This document shows, piece by piece, positions 1 through 7,056 of a stretch of 16,949 nt of DNA. The stretch comes from Ktedonobacterales bacterium (GTDB lineage: Bacteria; Chloroflexota; Ktedonobacteria; Ktedonobacterales; JADMIN01), in NCBI GenBank assembly GCA_025450405.1, contig JANWHL010000125.1:1-16949 (forward strand). Reading direction: 5' to 3'. How positions within the stretch are numbered: the first letter of the stretch is position 1; the number at the start of each line of letters is the position of its first letter. The notes under the pieces were generated by a model, which worked only from the letters and a program-made list of their open reading frames with translations, had not been told where the DNA came from and made no database searches. The position numbers were made by a program, and so were the translations under genes.

Positions 1-518
1 AGCGCGTGCCGCTGCTGCCAGCCCCGCCGGCATCGTGATGGATCGCGGGCCAGTTTAAGCGGGCGGACCATCCGAGAACATAGCCCGCCCAGGCCAGTCA
101 CGACGCCCCACGTGTCCTTGATCTCCCGGCGCTCCACGATCCTGCCGGCCGCGAGGCGGTCGCTGTGGATGCCTTCCCTGGCGATCCACCGCCCGCTCGG
201 TGTCTCGCCGAAGACTGTTTGGTCGTGCTTCCAGCGATACCGCCAGCGCGTCACCACGCGGTCGCCTTCCGCCACCTGGCCTTCGATGGTGATCTCGTCA
301 TCGGGCATGCCCGCGTACTCGCGGGCGATGTCGCGCCGCATGTCCGCCAGTGTGTAGGTCCCGAACGTGGCGGAGTGCCCGACGAAATCCGGCGCGAAGA
401 GCTCGTCGAGCGCGGCGAGGTTGCGCCGCGCGAAGACCTCTTCATAATACCGGCGCACGACGTGCTTATGATCGTCGTTCGACTGATCGTCGTTCGACAG
501 TTGATCCTCATTCGACAT
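1..518 (-). CDS. SnoaL-like (NTF2-fold) ester cyclase-type protein, 3' end outside window
   Basis: The visible 172 residues begin at ATG 518, with GGGAG about 8 nt upstream, and stay open to the window edge. Residues 18-145 read as a SnoaL/ester-cyclase NTF2 fold: an early helix (HVVRRYYEEVFARRNLAALDEL), then FVGHSATFG, then paired strands (ITIEGQVAEGDRVVTRWRYR, WIAREGIHSDRLAAGRIVER) and a closing W-G segment. Such proteins are small cytosolic alpha+beta barrels; many are uncharacterised and a few cyclise polyketides or hydrolyse small molecules, so the substrate cannot be named. The first 16 residues are Ser/Asn/Asp/Gln-rich and encoded by a 15-bp tandem repeat. The tail after about residue 145 is basic and unlike the family; since family members usually end near 140 residues, a frameshift near the end or a lineage-specific tail is possible. 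The fold is fairly sure, the function unknown. Confidence 0.72.
   Translation of the reverse strand, partial: MSNEDQLSNDDQSNDDHKHVVRRYYEEVFARRNLAALDELFAPDFVGHSATFGTYTLADMRRDIAREYAGMPDDEITIEGQVAEGDRVVTRWRYRWKHDQTVFGETPSGRWIAREGIHSDRLAAGRIVERREIKDTWGVVTGLGGLCSRMVRPLKLARDPSRCRRGWQQRHA
470..517 (-). repeat. 15-bp tandem repeat inside the start of the SnoaL-like gene
   Basis: On the plus strand GATCGTCGTTCGACT (470-484) is followed directly by GATCGTCGTTCGACA (485-499) and then by a diverged third copy up to 517. The unit is five codons long, so it encodes repeated SNDDQ-like blocks and keeps the frame. It gives the protein a short disordered acidic N-terminus. Confidence 0.7.
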
Positions 519-597
519 TGGGGTCTCCCGCCGCCCACGCCTGATCGCCGCACCAGCGGCGCGCGGCCCGATGCCCAAACGCGCGGTCGCCCGCCCG

Positions 598-825
598 TCA
601 GCGCGCGAATAGGCTGAACGTCGCGTGCAGCATCGTGTTCGGCGTCGCCAGCGAGGCCGTCAGCCAGCCCAGCACCGCGCCGACCAGCGTCGTCGCGACG
701 GTCATCCGCGGATCGCGGGCGTTCCCGCGCTTCTCCGCCATCTCCGGCTGCCCGATGTAGGTGTCCACCAGCGGTAGCAGTCGGTCGCCCTGCTCCAGCC
801 AGTCGCGGATCTGCCTCCTTCGGGG
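598..825 (-). pseudogene. In-frame continuation after the CHAT-like frame, with one membrane segment
   Basis: Directly after the TAG at 826-828, the same minus-strand frame stays open for 75 codons to a TGA at 598-600. It encodes RRQIRDWLEQGDRLLPLVDTY, an Asp/Arg-rich stretch, and then one hydrophobic segment (TTLVGAVLGWLTASLA) near the C-terminus. A strong ribosome-binding motif (AAGGAGG) lies just after the TAG, but no ATG, GTG or TTG sits at a suitable distance; the first in-frame candidates are GTG at 768 and ATG at 741. I read this as the former C-terminal membrane anchor of the upstream frame, cut off by a nonsense mutation. An independent small membrane protein started at 768 or 741 is the alternative. 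It lies 79 bp upstream of the SnoaL-like gene on the same strand. Confidence 0.35.
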
Positions 826-1068
826 CTACCAACCCGAGATCTGGAACGCCGACCAGTAGATCGGATCGGCATAGGGGTGGGCATCGTCGTCCAGCAACTC
901 GGCGCCCGCGACCCACTCCCAGCAGGGCGCGCACAGGATACCCGAAATGCGCTCGCCCGACAACTCCCTCTGGGCGGTGTGTCCCGCGCCCCGTCCGCCG
1001 TCCAGGATCGCACGGACATCGCGCGACGCCGGCCCACGACGCCCGCTTGACAGGGCAGAGGATCGCAT
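826..1068 (-). pseudogene. C-terminal remnant resembling a CHAT-domain protein
   Basis: This 80-codon frame (ATG 1068, TAG 826-828) ends in DDAHPYADPIYWSAFQISGW. That resembles the closing strand of CHAT domains (caspase-like, HetF-associated peptidases), where H/D-P-x-YW-A/S-x-F precedes the stop or a C-terminal tail. Only this end is recognisable. The expected upstream CHAT elements (the catalytic His region and an S-A-C-x-T-G-like motif) are absent from this frame, which is itself closed by a stop at 1153-1155, and I did not find them in neighbouring frames. It therefore looks like a 5'-truncated gene fragment rather than an active protease. The frame continues past the TAG into a membrane segment. 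The plus-strand promoter of rho overlaps its 5' end. The CHAT identification rests on one short motif. Confidence 0.38.
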
Positions 1069-1076
1069 GCTAGACT
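1047..1076 (+). promoter_or_regulatory. Sigma-70-type promoter upstream of rho
   Basis: TTGACA (1047-1052) and TAGACT (1071-1076) are separated by 18 bp, predicting a start near 1083. The only sizeable plus-strand gene downstream is rho, 506 nt away, so the transcript would carry a very long leader. Confidence 0.6.
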
Positions 1077-1365
1077 GCGCTGTGGGGGATGTCCGCCATC
1101 CTCCATCCGTCGATCCAGTGCCTTCGCGCCCGCAACCCTCTGGGGGCGCGCCTCATCGTCCGCGGACCTCCTCCGCACGTGACGTTGTACGCCGCCGGTC
1201 TCACCACACGTCCCGCCGCGGCCCACCACCTCATTCACCTCATCCACGCCATCCACCCCCGACCGCCCCACCGGCGGCCCGGTCACCCTTCGCTCCCTGA
1301 CGTCGGGGCGTCCTGGCTTCCCACGGTGGAGAGACGACCGGGGTCTCGATGGTGGAGGGGCGTAC

Positions 1366-1398
1366 GGTGGACGCCCGGTGGACGCCCGGTGGACGCCC
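1366..1398 (+). repeat. Three tandem copies of an 11-bp unit (GGTGGACGCCC)
   Basis: GGTGGACGCCC occurs at 1366-1376, 1377-1387 and 1388-1398 without gaps. The unit is the right half of the dispersed palindromic element seen at 4455 and 7057, preceded here by a degenerate left arm (GGGGCGTAC at 1357-1365). It looks like a local expansion of that element. Confidence 0.8.
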
Positions 1399-1430
1399 GC
1401 CAGGTGGTACCTCAGGTCTTCACCGTCTCT

Positions 1431-1457
1431 CCTCCGTGTCCTCCGTGTCCTCATTGT
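1431..1457 (+). repeat. CT-rich CCTCCGTGT repeat, copy 1
   Basis: CCTCCGTGT is repeated twice and followed by CCTCATTGTGA. The same arrangement, including the CTCATTGTGA end, recurs at 7794-7822, and related copies lie at 7691-7722 and 12434-12465. All are intergenic and in the same orientation. Confidence 0.75.
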
Positions 1458-1588
1458 GAACTCTTCCGGCCCCCAATCCACCCCACGCGAAAGGAGCATG
1501 GCGCGCGCCGGAGCGGGAGACATCCCACCCTCCCGACGCTCCACCCCCAGCGGCCACCCCCCGGCCCAGCGCCGCCAATCCACCCCGT

Positions 1589-2866
1589 ATGAACATCACC
1601 GAGCTGGAGACCAAGAGCATCGCCGAGCTGCGCGAGATCGCGCGCGAGCGCGAGATGTCCGGCTACACCGCCCTCAAGCGGCATGATCTCATGTTCCGCC
1701 TGCTCCAGGCCACCCCCGAACCGGGCGACTACCTCTTCGGCGCGGGCGTCCTCGAGATCGGTGAGGAGGGCTTCGGCTACCTCCGCCAGGAGCGCTTCAT
1801 CCGCCACGGGCGGAGCCAGCCCGACCACATGGACATCTACGTCTCCCAAACCCAGATCCGCCGCTTCGACCTGCGCGCCGGTGACATGGTCTCGGGCCAG
1901 GTGCGGCCCCCCAAGGACAACGAGAAGTATTACAGCCTGCTGCGTGTGGAAGCCGTCAACGGTCAGGACCCCGACGCCGCCAAGCGCCGCCCCCATTTCG
2001 ACAGCCTGACCCCCATCTTCCCCAACCGCATGTACCAGCTGGAGACCGTGCCCACCAATCTCACCGGCCGCATGATCGACCTGATCGCGCCCATCGGGCG
2101 GGGACAGCGCGGCCTGATCGTCGCGCCCCCCAAGGCCGGCAAGACTGTCATCCTGAAGACGATCGCCAACTCGCTCCTCATCAACAGCCCCGACATCCAC
2201 CTGATGATCGCCCTCATCGGCGAGCGCCCCGAAGAGGTGACCGATATGGAGCGCTCCGTGAACGCCGAGGTCGTCAGCTCCACCTTCGACGAGCCCCCCG
2301 AGGCCCACACCCGTGTCGCCGAGATGGTGCTCGAGCGCGCCAAACGGCTGGTCGAGTCCGGCCGCGACGTCGTCGTGCTTCTCGACAGCATCACCCGCCT
2401 GACCCGCGCCTACAACCTGACCGTCGCCTCCAGCGGCCGCACCCTCTCCGGCGGCATCGATCCCAACGCCGTCAATCCCCCCAAGCGCTTCATTGGCGCC
2501 GCGCGCAACATCGAGGAGGGCGGCTCGCTCACCATCATCGCCACCGTGCTGGTGGACACCAACAGCCGCATGGACGACGTGATCTACGAAGAGTTCAAGG
2601 GCACCGGCAACCTCGAGATCACCCTCGATCGCAAGCTCGCCGACCGCCGCGTCTTCCCCGCCATCGAGTTCACGCGCTCCAGCACCCGCCGCGAAGAGCT
2701 GCTGCTCGACGAAAAAGTGCTGCGCGCCGTGGTGGTCATGCGCCGCATGTTCACGACCCTCGAAGAACAGCGCGGCATCGAGGCCATGGAGGCGCTCATC
2801 GAGCGCATGGCCCACACCACCAGCAACGACGAGTTCCTCACCACCCTCACCAAATCGCTCGCCTGA
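1589..2866 (+). CDS. rho: Transcription termination factor Rho
   Basis: The 425-residue product is a hexameric RNA-dependent ATPase/translocase that ends transcription of untranslated RNA. Domain order is complete: N-terminal helical Rho_N (MNITELETKSIAELREIARE), the cold-shock-like RNA-binding domain with GFGYLR at 61-66, then the RecA-like motor. The Walker A P-loop PPKAGKT is at 180-186 and Walker B (VVVLLDSITRL) at 261-271. The Q-loop region (SSGRTLSGG) is at 281-289 and the R-loop (FKGTGN) at 336-341. The arginine-finger segment SSTRREE is at 364-370. Length matches a compact Rho (Escherichia coli 419) with none of the large N-terminal inserts of actinobacterial Rho. There is no Shine-Dalgarno before ATG 1589, but the N-terminal alignment fixes this start; initiation may be coupled to an upstream frame that ends as ATGA. 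A 3' terminator is not evident. Confidence 0.98.
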   Translation: MNITELETKSIAELREIAREREMSGYTALKRHDLMFRLLQATPEPGDYLFGAGVLEIGEEGFGYLRQERFIRHGRSQPDHMDIYVSQTQIRRFDLRAGDMVSGQVRPPKDNEKYYSLLRVEAVNGQDPDAAKRRPHFDSLTPIFPNRMYQLETVPTNLTGRMIDLIAPIGRGQRGLIVAPPKAGKTVILKTIANSLLINSPDIHLMIALIGERPEEVTDMERSVNAEVVSSTFDEPPEAHTRVAEMVLERAKRLVESGRDVVVLLDSITRLTRAYNLTVASSGRTLSGGIDPNAVNPPKRFIGAARNIEEGGSLTIIATVLVDTNSRMDDVIYEEFKGTGNLEITLDRKLADRRVFPAIEFTRSSTRREELLLDEKVLRAVVVMRRMFTTLEEQRGIEAMEALIERMAHTTSNDEFLTTLTKSLA

Positions 2867-2918
2867 TACGGTCCCCACCGGCATCACCGGTATCATCGTC
2901 CCGAAATGGCGCGGACGC

Positions 2919-2948
2919 TTGACAGCGGCGGCGCCCACTCGCTACAGT
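2919..2948 (+). promoter_or_regulatory. Promoter of the first LysM–M23 gene
   Basis: TTGACA (2919-2924) is followed after 18 bp by TACAGT (2943-2948). The start codon lies 120 bp further at 3068. Both boxes are identical to those before the second paralogue at 4354-4382. Confidence 0.65.
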
Positions 2949-3067
2949 AGAGGCGATCTGGATGCGGTCGATGAGATCGCCGCGGGTGGCGCTGTGGTCC
3001 GCCGAGACGTCGCTCGGTCACCCTGGCCGCCCTGGCTCGCGGCACAGCGAGAGAGCGCAGGCAGTCG

Positions 3068-4306
3068 ATGTCCAGACGACGCGCACGACGCGCGGATCAG
3101 TCCGGCGACCAGCGCACCGACAAGGGCACCGCGCGACGGACGGCCGTGCCGCGTCCCGCCAGCGCTCCCGGTGGCGCCGCCAATGCCCCTGCCAATGCCG
3201 CCGAAGACCTGTACGCCACCCACCGCTTCGCGGCCATGCCGGTCTCCACACCTCGCGCATCCCTCCCCGACAACCCGCGCGACGCCCTCCCGATGGTCCT
3301 CGACGACATCGCCGGTCTGCCCGCGATCCTCGACGACGCCCAGACCCGTCCGGTCGTGATCCCCGGTTCGGGGCGCGTGGTGTCCACCTTCGTCGGCCGT
3401 CTCCCCCGGCGGCCGCGCCCACTGGCGCAGCGCCTGGCCGTGGTGGTGCTGGCCGTGTGTATCGTCGGCAGCGCGCTCTTCGGTGTGGCGCCAGCCGCCC
3501 TCGGTGGGGCGGACGCCCAGCAGGCCAGCCCGCTCCAGGCGCTCTCCGGCGCCGTGGTCTGGCGCTCGGGACCCGGCTACTTCTGGTACATCGCCCAGAA
3601 CAGCGATACGCTCGAAGGCCTGGCCAAGCGCTTCAAGTGCCAAGTCGGCGGCATCTACGAGCTGAACGGCCTCCTCTCGGGCCAGGAGCTGCAAGAGGGC
3701 AAGGCCTACAAGATCCCCACTGACCCAAATTACGGCATGTACTACGAGCCGCCCTCCTATGTCGTCAAGGGCGGCCAGTACGGAACCACCGTCTACGCGC
3801 CCACTATCTGGGGCTCACTCGCGGGCCTCCCCCCACGCGGCGCCCTCTGCGCACCCACCCCGCGCGGCAGTGGCGACAACATGGGCAACTATGATCTCTC
3901 CAGCTTCGACCTGAAGGCCCCCAACTGGGGCGCATACTGGATGCGCGGCTTCACCTGGTACCACTTCGGCGTGGACCTCGATAACCCCGAGGGCACGCCC
4001 ATCCACGCGGCCCAGGCCGGCGAGGTAATCTTCGCGGCCTGGGACACCGGTGGCGGCGGGTGGTCGGTCAAGATCAACAACTGCAACCACCTGGCGACCG
4101 CCTATGGCCACATGGAGAAGCTCCTGGTGAAAGTGCACGACATGGTGCACGTCGGCGACGTCATCGGGCTCGAAGGGTCCACCGGCTGGTCCACCGGCCC
4201 TCACCTCCATTTCTCCGTGCAGTGGGACAACCTGGCCGTGGACCCCATGCTCTTCTTCAATGAGAGCAAATACGACATCACCCACTTCATCCCCGACGGA
4301 CCATAA
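3068..4306 (+). CDS. Membrane-anchored LysM–M23 peptidoglycan endopeptidase, copy 1
   Basis: The 412-residue protein has a long polar N-terminal region (1-118, Arg/Ala/Pro-rich), one membrane segment (about 122-145, AVVVLAVCIVGSALFGVAP), a LysM domain (about 170-218, ending GKAYKIPTD), a linker and a C-terminal M23 (LytM-type) domain (about 290-395). The M23 metal ligands are present: H299 and D303 in HFGVD, and H381 in HLH. The expected catalytic histidines are H348 in YGHM and H379. It should sit in the membrane with LysM and peptidase outside, binding and cutting peptide crosslinks of peptidoglycan during growth or separation. The substrate bond is not predictable. There is no cleavable N-terminal signal peptide, so it is a type II membrane protein. 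The ribosome-binding site is weak. The neighbouring gene is a paralogue that is highly similar from the membrane segment onward. Confidence 0.92.
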   Translation: MSRRRARRADQSGDQRTDKGTARRTAVPRPASAPGGAANAPANAAEDLYATHRFAAMPVSTPRASLPDNPRDALPMVLDDIAGLPAILDDAQTRPVVIPGSGRVVSTFVGRLPRRPRPLAQRLAVVVLAVCIVGSALFGVAPAALGGADAQQASPLQALSGAVVWRSGPGYFWYIAQNSDTLEGLAKRFKCQVGGIYELNGLLSGQELQEGKAYKIPTDPNYGMYYEPPSYVVKGGQYGTTVYAPTIWGSLAGLPPRGALCAPTPRGSGDNMGNYDLSSFDLKAPNWGAYWMRGFTWYHFGVDLDNPEGTPIHAAQAGEVIFAAWDTGGGGWSVKINNCNHLATAYGHMEKLLVKVHDMVHVGDVIGLEGSTGWSTGPHLHFSVQWDNLAVDPMLFFNESKYDITHFIPDGP

Positions 4307-4353
4307 CGAACTCCTCCCTCCCCCCAAGGGTCCTGCGCCAGACCGCTCGGCGG

Positions 4354-4382
4354 TTGACAAAGGCTGAGTCGCCGGGTACAGT
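4354..4382 (+). promoter_or_regulatory. Promoter of the second LysM–M23 gene
   Basis: TTGACA (4354-4359), 17-bp spacer, TACAGT (4377-4382). The boxes match those of copy 1, indicating that the promoter was duplicated with the gene or conserved for co-expression. The start codon is 195 bp downstream, with a palindromic repeat in between. Confidence 0.65.
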
Positions 4383-4454
4383 GAGAACGTGTCACACTGA
4401 GCCGCTCCGCCCGGGGGTGCGGCCCATCCCCGACTCCCCACATCCCGGCCTGTC

Positions 4455-4510
4455 GGGGCGTCCGGTGGACGCCCGGCTCGGTGGAGGATCTCCGGAGGAG
4501 ACCCGTCGCC
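4455..4510. repeat. Dispersed palindromic element, copy A
   Basis: GGGCGTCC (4456-4463), loop GGT, GGACGCCC (4467-4474) form a perfect 8-bp inverted repeat. The following 36 nt (CGGTGGAGG … CCCGTCGCCCA) are also shared with the copy at 7057-7112. It lies in the untranslated leader of the second LysM–M23 gene, where an RNA hairpin could form. Confidence 0.75.
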
Positions 4511-4577
4511 CACGCGGTTGGGGAGCGCGGTCTGGAGGGAACACGGCCGAGTGCCCTGATGGCGAGGGAGGCGGAGG

Positions 4578-5813
4578 ATGAGCGGCAGGTCTCACGGCAC
4601 CCACGACGACTGGGAGTCCGAGGAGGTCGAAAGCGCCCGCGGACGATCCGACCGGCGCTACGACGACACCGGCGACTACACCGCCCAGCATGCGCGTGGC
4701 GGCGCCAGGGAATCGGGCTACACCGACTACGACGAGGCGTACGGCGACGACTCCATGATGGTCTCGGCCTATGGCGGGGCGCTGGTGCCATTGGGCGAGC
4801 GCGGACTCGAGGATGCCGACGACCTCTCCGCCGAGCTACCCGCCACCGGCCCATTCGTCATCCCCGGCAATGGCGTGAGCGTAAGCGCGAGCCTGGTGCC
4901 CCGTCGCCCCCGCCCGCTGGCGCAGCGTGTGGCCGTGATGACCCTCGCCGCGTGCGTCGTGGCCAGCGCGCTCTTCGCCGTCGTCCCGCTGGGCTCCGGT
5001 GGCGTGGATGCCGCCAGCTCCGTGAGCCCGCTCCAGGCGCTCTCTGGCGCCGTCGTCTGGCACCAGGCGGTCGGCTTCTTCTGGTACGTGGCGCAGACCG
5101 GCGACACCCCCGAGGGCCTGGCCAAACACTTCGGCTGCCAGGTCGGCGGCATCTATGAGTTGAATGGCCTGCTCTCGGGCCAGGAGCTCCAGCTGGGCAA
5201 GGCCTACAAGATTCCCACCGACGCCAATTACGGGCAGTATTTCCAACCGCCGTCGTATGTCGTTTCCGGTGGTGGGTATGGCACGACCACCTATGGCAAC
5301 AGCCCGTGGAACTCGCTCGCGGGCCAGCCTCCCGTCGGCGCGATCTGCGGCCCGGCCCCCAGTGGCAGCGGCGCCAACATGGGCGGCTACGACCTCGCCA
5401 GCTTCGATCTCAAGGCCCCCAACTGGAACGCCTATTGGGCCCGGGGCTTCTCGTGGTACCACAACGGCGTCGATCTGGATAACCCCATGGGCACACCGAT
5501 CCACGCGGCCCAGGCGGGCGAGGTGATCTTCGCCGGATGGGATCCCGGCGGCGGCGGCTGGACCGTCAAGATCAACAACTGCCACCACATCTCGACCTTC
5601 TACGCCCACAACGAAAAGCTATTGGTGAAGGTGCACGACATGGTGCACGTCGGCGACGTCATCTCGCTAGAAGGCTCTACCGGCTGGTCCACCGGCCCCC
5701 ATTGCCACCTCACCGTCGAATGGGACAACGTCCCCGTCGATCCCCTGCTCTTCTTCCAGGGCCCAACCAGCAACTGGATCTACAACATCACCCACTTCAC
5801 CCCCGATCACTAG
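4578..5813 (+). CDS. Membrane-anchored LysM–M23 peptidoglycan endopeptidase, copy 2
   Basis: This is a 411-residue paralogue of the preceding gene with the same order: polar N-terminal region (1-113), membrane segment (about 117-138), LysM (about 166-214) and M23 (about 287-392). The M23 residues are H295 and D299 (HNGVD), H344 (YAHN), H375 and H377; here the HxH motif is HCH, so a cysteine lies between the two active-site histidines. ATG 4578 has GGGAGG six nt upstream. The extracellular halves of the two copies are nearly collinear (shared LQALSGAVVW, GGIYELNGLLSGQEL, LLVKVHDMVHVGDVI, STGWSTGPH). The N-terminal halves differ: this one is acidic and Tyr/Asp-rich (YTDYDEAYGDD), copy 1 is basic. 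The role should be peptidoglycan cleavage outside the membrane. A 12-bp tandem repeat spans its stop codon. Confidence 0.92.
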   Translation: MSGRSHGTHDDWESEEVESARGRSDRRYDDTGDYTAQHARGGARESGYTDYDEAYGDDSMMVSAYGGALVPLGERGLEDADDLSAELPATGPFVIPGNGVSVSASLVPRRPRPLAQRVAVMTLAACVVASALFAVVPLGSGGVDAASSVSPLQALSGAVVWHQAVGFFWYVAQTGDTPEGLAKHFGCQVGGIYELNGLLSGQELQLGKAYKIPTDANYGQYFQPPSYVVSGGGYGTTTYGNSPWNSLAGQPPVGAICGPAPSGSGANMGGYDLASFDLKAPNWNAYWARGFSWYHNGVDLDNPMGTPIHAAQAGEVIFAGWDPGGGGWTVKINNCHHISTFYAHNEKLLVKVHDMVHVGDVISLEGSTGWSTGPHCHLTVEWDNVPVDPLLFFQGPTSNWIYNITHFTPDH

Positions 5814-5842
5814 CGCGGTCACTAGCGCGGTCACTAGCGCGG
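5807..5842 (+). repeat. Three 12-bp tandem copies spanning the stop codon of the second LysM–M23 gene
   Basis: TCACTAGCGCGG occurs at 5807-5818, 5819-5830 and 5831-5842. The first copy contains the natural TAG stop (5811-5813). Because the unit is four codons, two more in-frame TAG codons follow at 5823 and 5835. Confidence 0.9.
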
Positions 5843-5939
5843 TCCGCCTCCGGACTCCCCTCTCCTCGTCGTAGGGGCGCACGGTCGCGCACCCGCTGGC
5901 TCCCCCTCTCCCGTCGCGCGTCGGGGCCACAACGCGGCT

Positions 5940-5967
5940 CCCCTCTCCCGTCGCAACGGGGGAGGGG
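5940..5967. terminator. GC-rich hairpin between convergent genes
   Basis: The arms 5940-5951 and 5956-5967 pair over 12 bp with a single G-U pair and a CGCA loop. It lies between the ends of the second LysM–M23 gene (plus) and the alpha/beta hydrolase (minus). No U-tract follows on either strand, so it is either a Rho-assisted or RNA-stabilising hairpin or simply a member of the CCCCTCTCC repeat family also found at 10441. Confidence 0.4.
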
Positions 5968-6007
5968 CTGGGCGAGGGGGACCTCCAGGGGCCGGGGGTG
6001 AGGTCAC

Positions 6008-6910
6008 CTACCCCAGGAACGCCAGCACCTCCCGCGCCACGTCGTCCGGTCGCTGCAGCGCCAGCCAGTGGCCCGCGTCGGGGAAGCGCCGTATGTGGAG
6101 GTCGGCCACCCAGCGGTCCAGCCCATCCAGCAGGTGGATGCCCAGCGCCGGGTCACGCTCGCCCCAGAGCACCAGCGTCGGCGCCTCGATCCGCCGGCCG
6201 GGCGCCAGGCCGCCCAGGCCCCGGCGCGTCAGCGTCCGGTAATAGGCCAGCGCGGCGCTCAGCGCCCCCGGCCGCGCCATCGCCACCACATAGCGCTCCA
6301 CATCCTCTGCCGTCATCTCCGGCGATACCCGCCGGACGGCGTTCCAGAGCACGCGCAGACTCGCATAGTCGTGTCGCGAGAGCGTCCACTCCGGCAGCCA
6401 CGGCACTTGAAAGTAGACCGAGTACAGACTGCGCCGCAACTGGCGCGGGTGCCAGACCTCGCGTCGATAGAGGGCCAGATGCGGCGCGTTCAGGATCACC
6501 AGCCGGCGCGGCAGATCCGGCCACCGCGCGGCAAAGTCCCAGGCGATGACCCCGCCCCAATCGTGTGCCACCACATCGGCCCGCTCCGCGCCAAAGGCCG
6601 TGATCAGGCCAGCCACATCGGCGTCGAGCGACGCCAGGTCATAGCCGCCACCAGGCTTCTCCGAGAGGTTATAGCCCCGCAGGTCGGGCGCCACCACCCG
6701 GAACCGCTCCGCCAGCGGCGCGATCAGATGTCGCCAGCTGTACCAGAACTCCGGGAAGCCGTGCAGCAACAGCACCAGCGGCCGCCCAAGCTCACCCGCC
6801 GCCACATAATGCAGACGCACGCCGTTCGTGGTGGCATATCCCTCCTCCGCGCCAGGAGGCAGAGGGAACGCTTCGTGCGTCGCGGACGCCGCCAAGTCGT
6901 GGATATCCAA
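6008..6910 (-). CDS. Alpha/beta hydrolase, epoxide-hydrolase type
   Basis: With the TTG start the product is 300 residues; the numbering below uses that start. The oxyanion-hole motif HGFPEFWYSWR begins at H50, and the nucleophile is D117 in VAHDWGG. The charge-relay acid is D253 (GERDPAL) and the base H281 (AGHWLAL). The cap domain carries YFQVPWLPE (Y166) and YYR (Y223/Y224), the usual pair of tyrosines that protonate the epoxide oxygen. These features favour a soluble epoxide hydrolase over a haloalkane dehalogenase; the natural substrate is unknown. I chose TTG 6910 because GGGGAGG lies seven nt upstream. An in-frame ATG at 6940 would add ten residues but lacks such a site. The gene is monocistronic, convergent with the LysM–M23 gene and divergent from the VOC gene. 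Confidence 0.9.
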   Translation of the reverse strand: MDIHDLAASATHEAFPLPPGAEEGYATTNGVRLHYVAAGELGRPLVLLLHGFPEFWYSWRHLIAPLAERFRVVAPDLRGYNLSEKPGGGYDLASLDADVAGLITAFGAERADVVAHDWGGVIAWDFAARWPDLPRRLVILNAPHLALYRREVWHPRQLRRSLYSVYFQVPWLPEWTLSRHDYASLRVLWNAVRRVSPEMTAEDVERYVVAMARPGALSAALAYYRTLTRRGLGGLAPGRRIEAPTLVLWGERDPALGIHLLDGLDRWVADLHIRRFPDAGHWLALQRPDDVAREVLAFLG

Positions 6911-7056
6911 ACGTGATCCTCCCCGCACCCACGCACACATCCCATCGCCAGCCTATCTCATCGCCAGACCATCCCCCACCCTCCCACAACCGAGCCCCTG
7001 GCCTCCGCGCGCGATCTCCATGGCCTCAACGCGAAGGCCGCGCCGGAGGCTTCGTA

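Larger units (their letters stand above)
1077..1588 (+). other. Long C-rich leader region before rho
   Basis: This 512-nt stretch holds no recognisable gene. The transcript strand is rich in C and poor in G over about 1190-1270 (runs of CCACC, CATCCAC, CCACCCCCGACC), the kind of composition Rho binds. It then carries a three-copy 11-bp repeat (1366-1398) and a CT-rich repeat (1431-1457). An open frame from ATG 1089, six nt after the predicted transcription start, runs through the whole leader and ends at a TGA (1590-1592) that overlaps the rho ATG as ATGA. Its product would be Pro/His/Arg-rich with no family resemblance; its first half has native-looking codon use, the second half crosses the repeats. 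It could be a leader peptide or chance. Confidence 0.4.

Noticed and set aside
1498..1686. ATG at 1498 preceded by AAAGGAG, overlapping the start of rho
   Set aside because: Only one base separates the Shine-Dalgarno from the ATG, and the product past 1589 is an Arg-rich out-of-frame reading of rho.
2873..2895. ACCGG…CCGGT inverted repeat just after rho as a terminator
   Set aside because: The stem is only five bp and no T-run follows on the plus strand.
1451..2938. Long minus-strand open frame opposite rho (495 codons)
   Set aside because: It is antisense to a fully conserved rho; its Gly/Val/Asp-rich repetitive product is the usual shadow of C-ending codons in GC-rich DNA.
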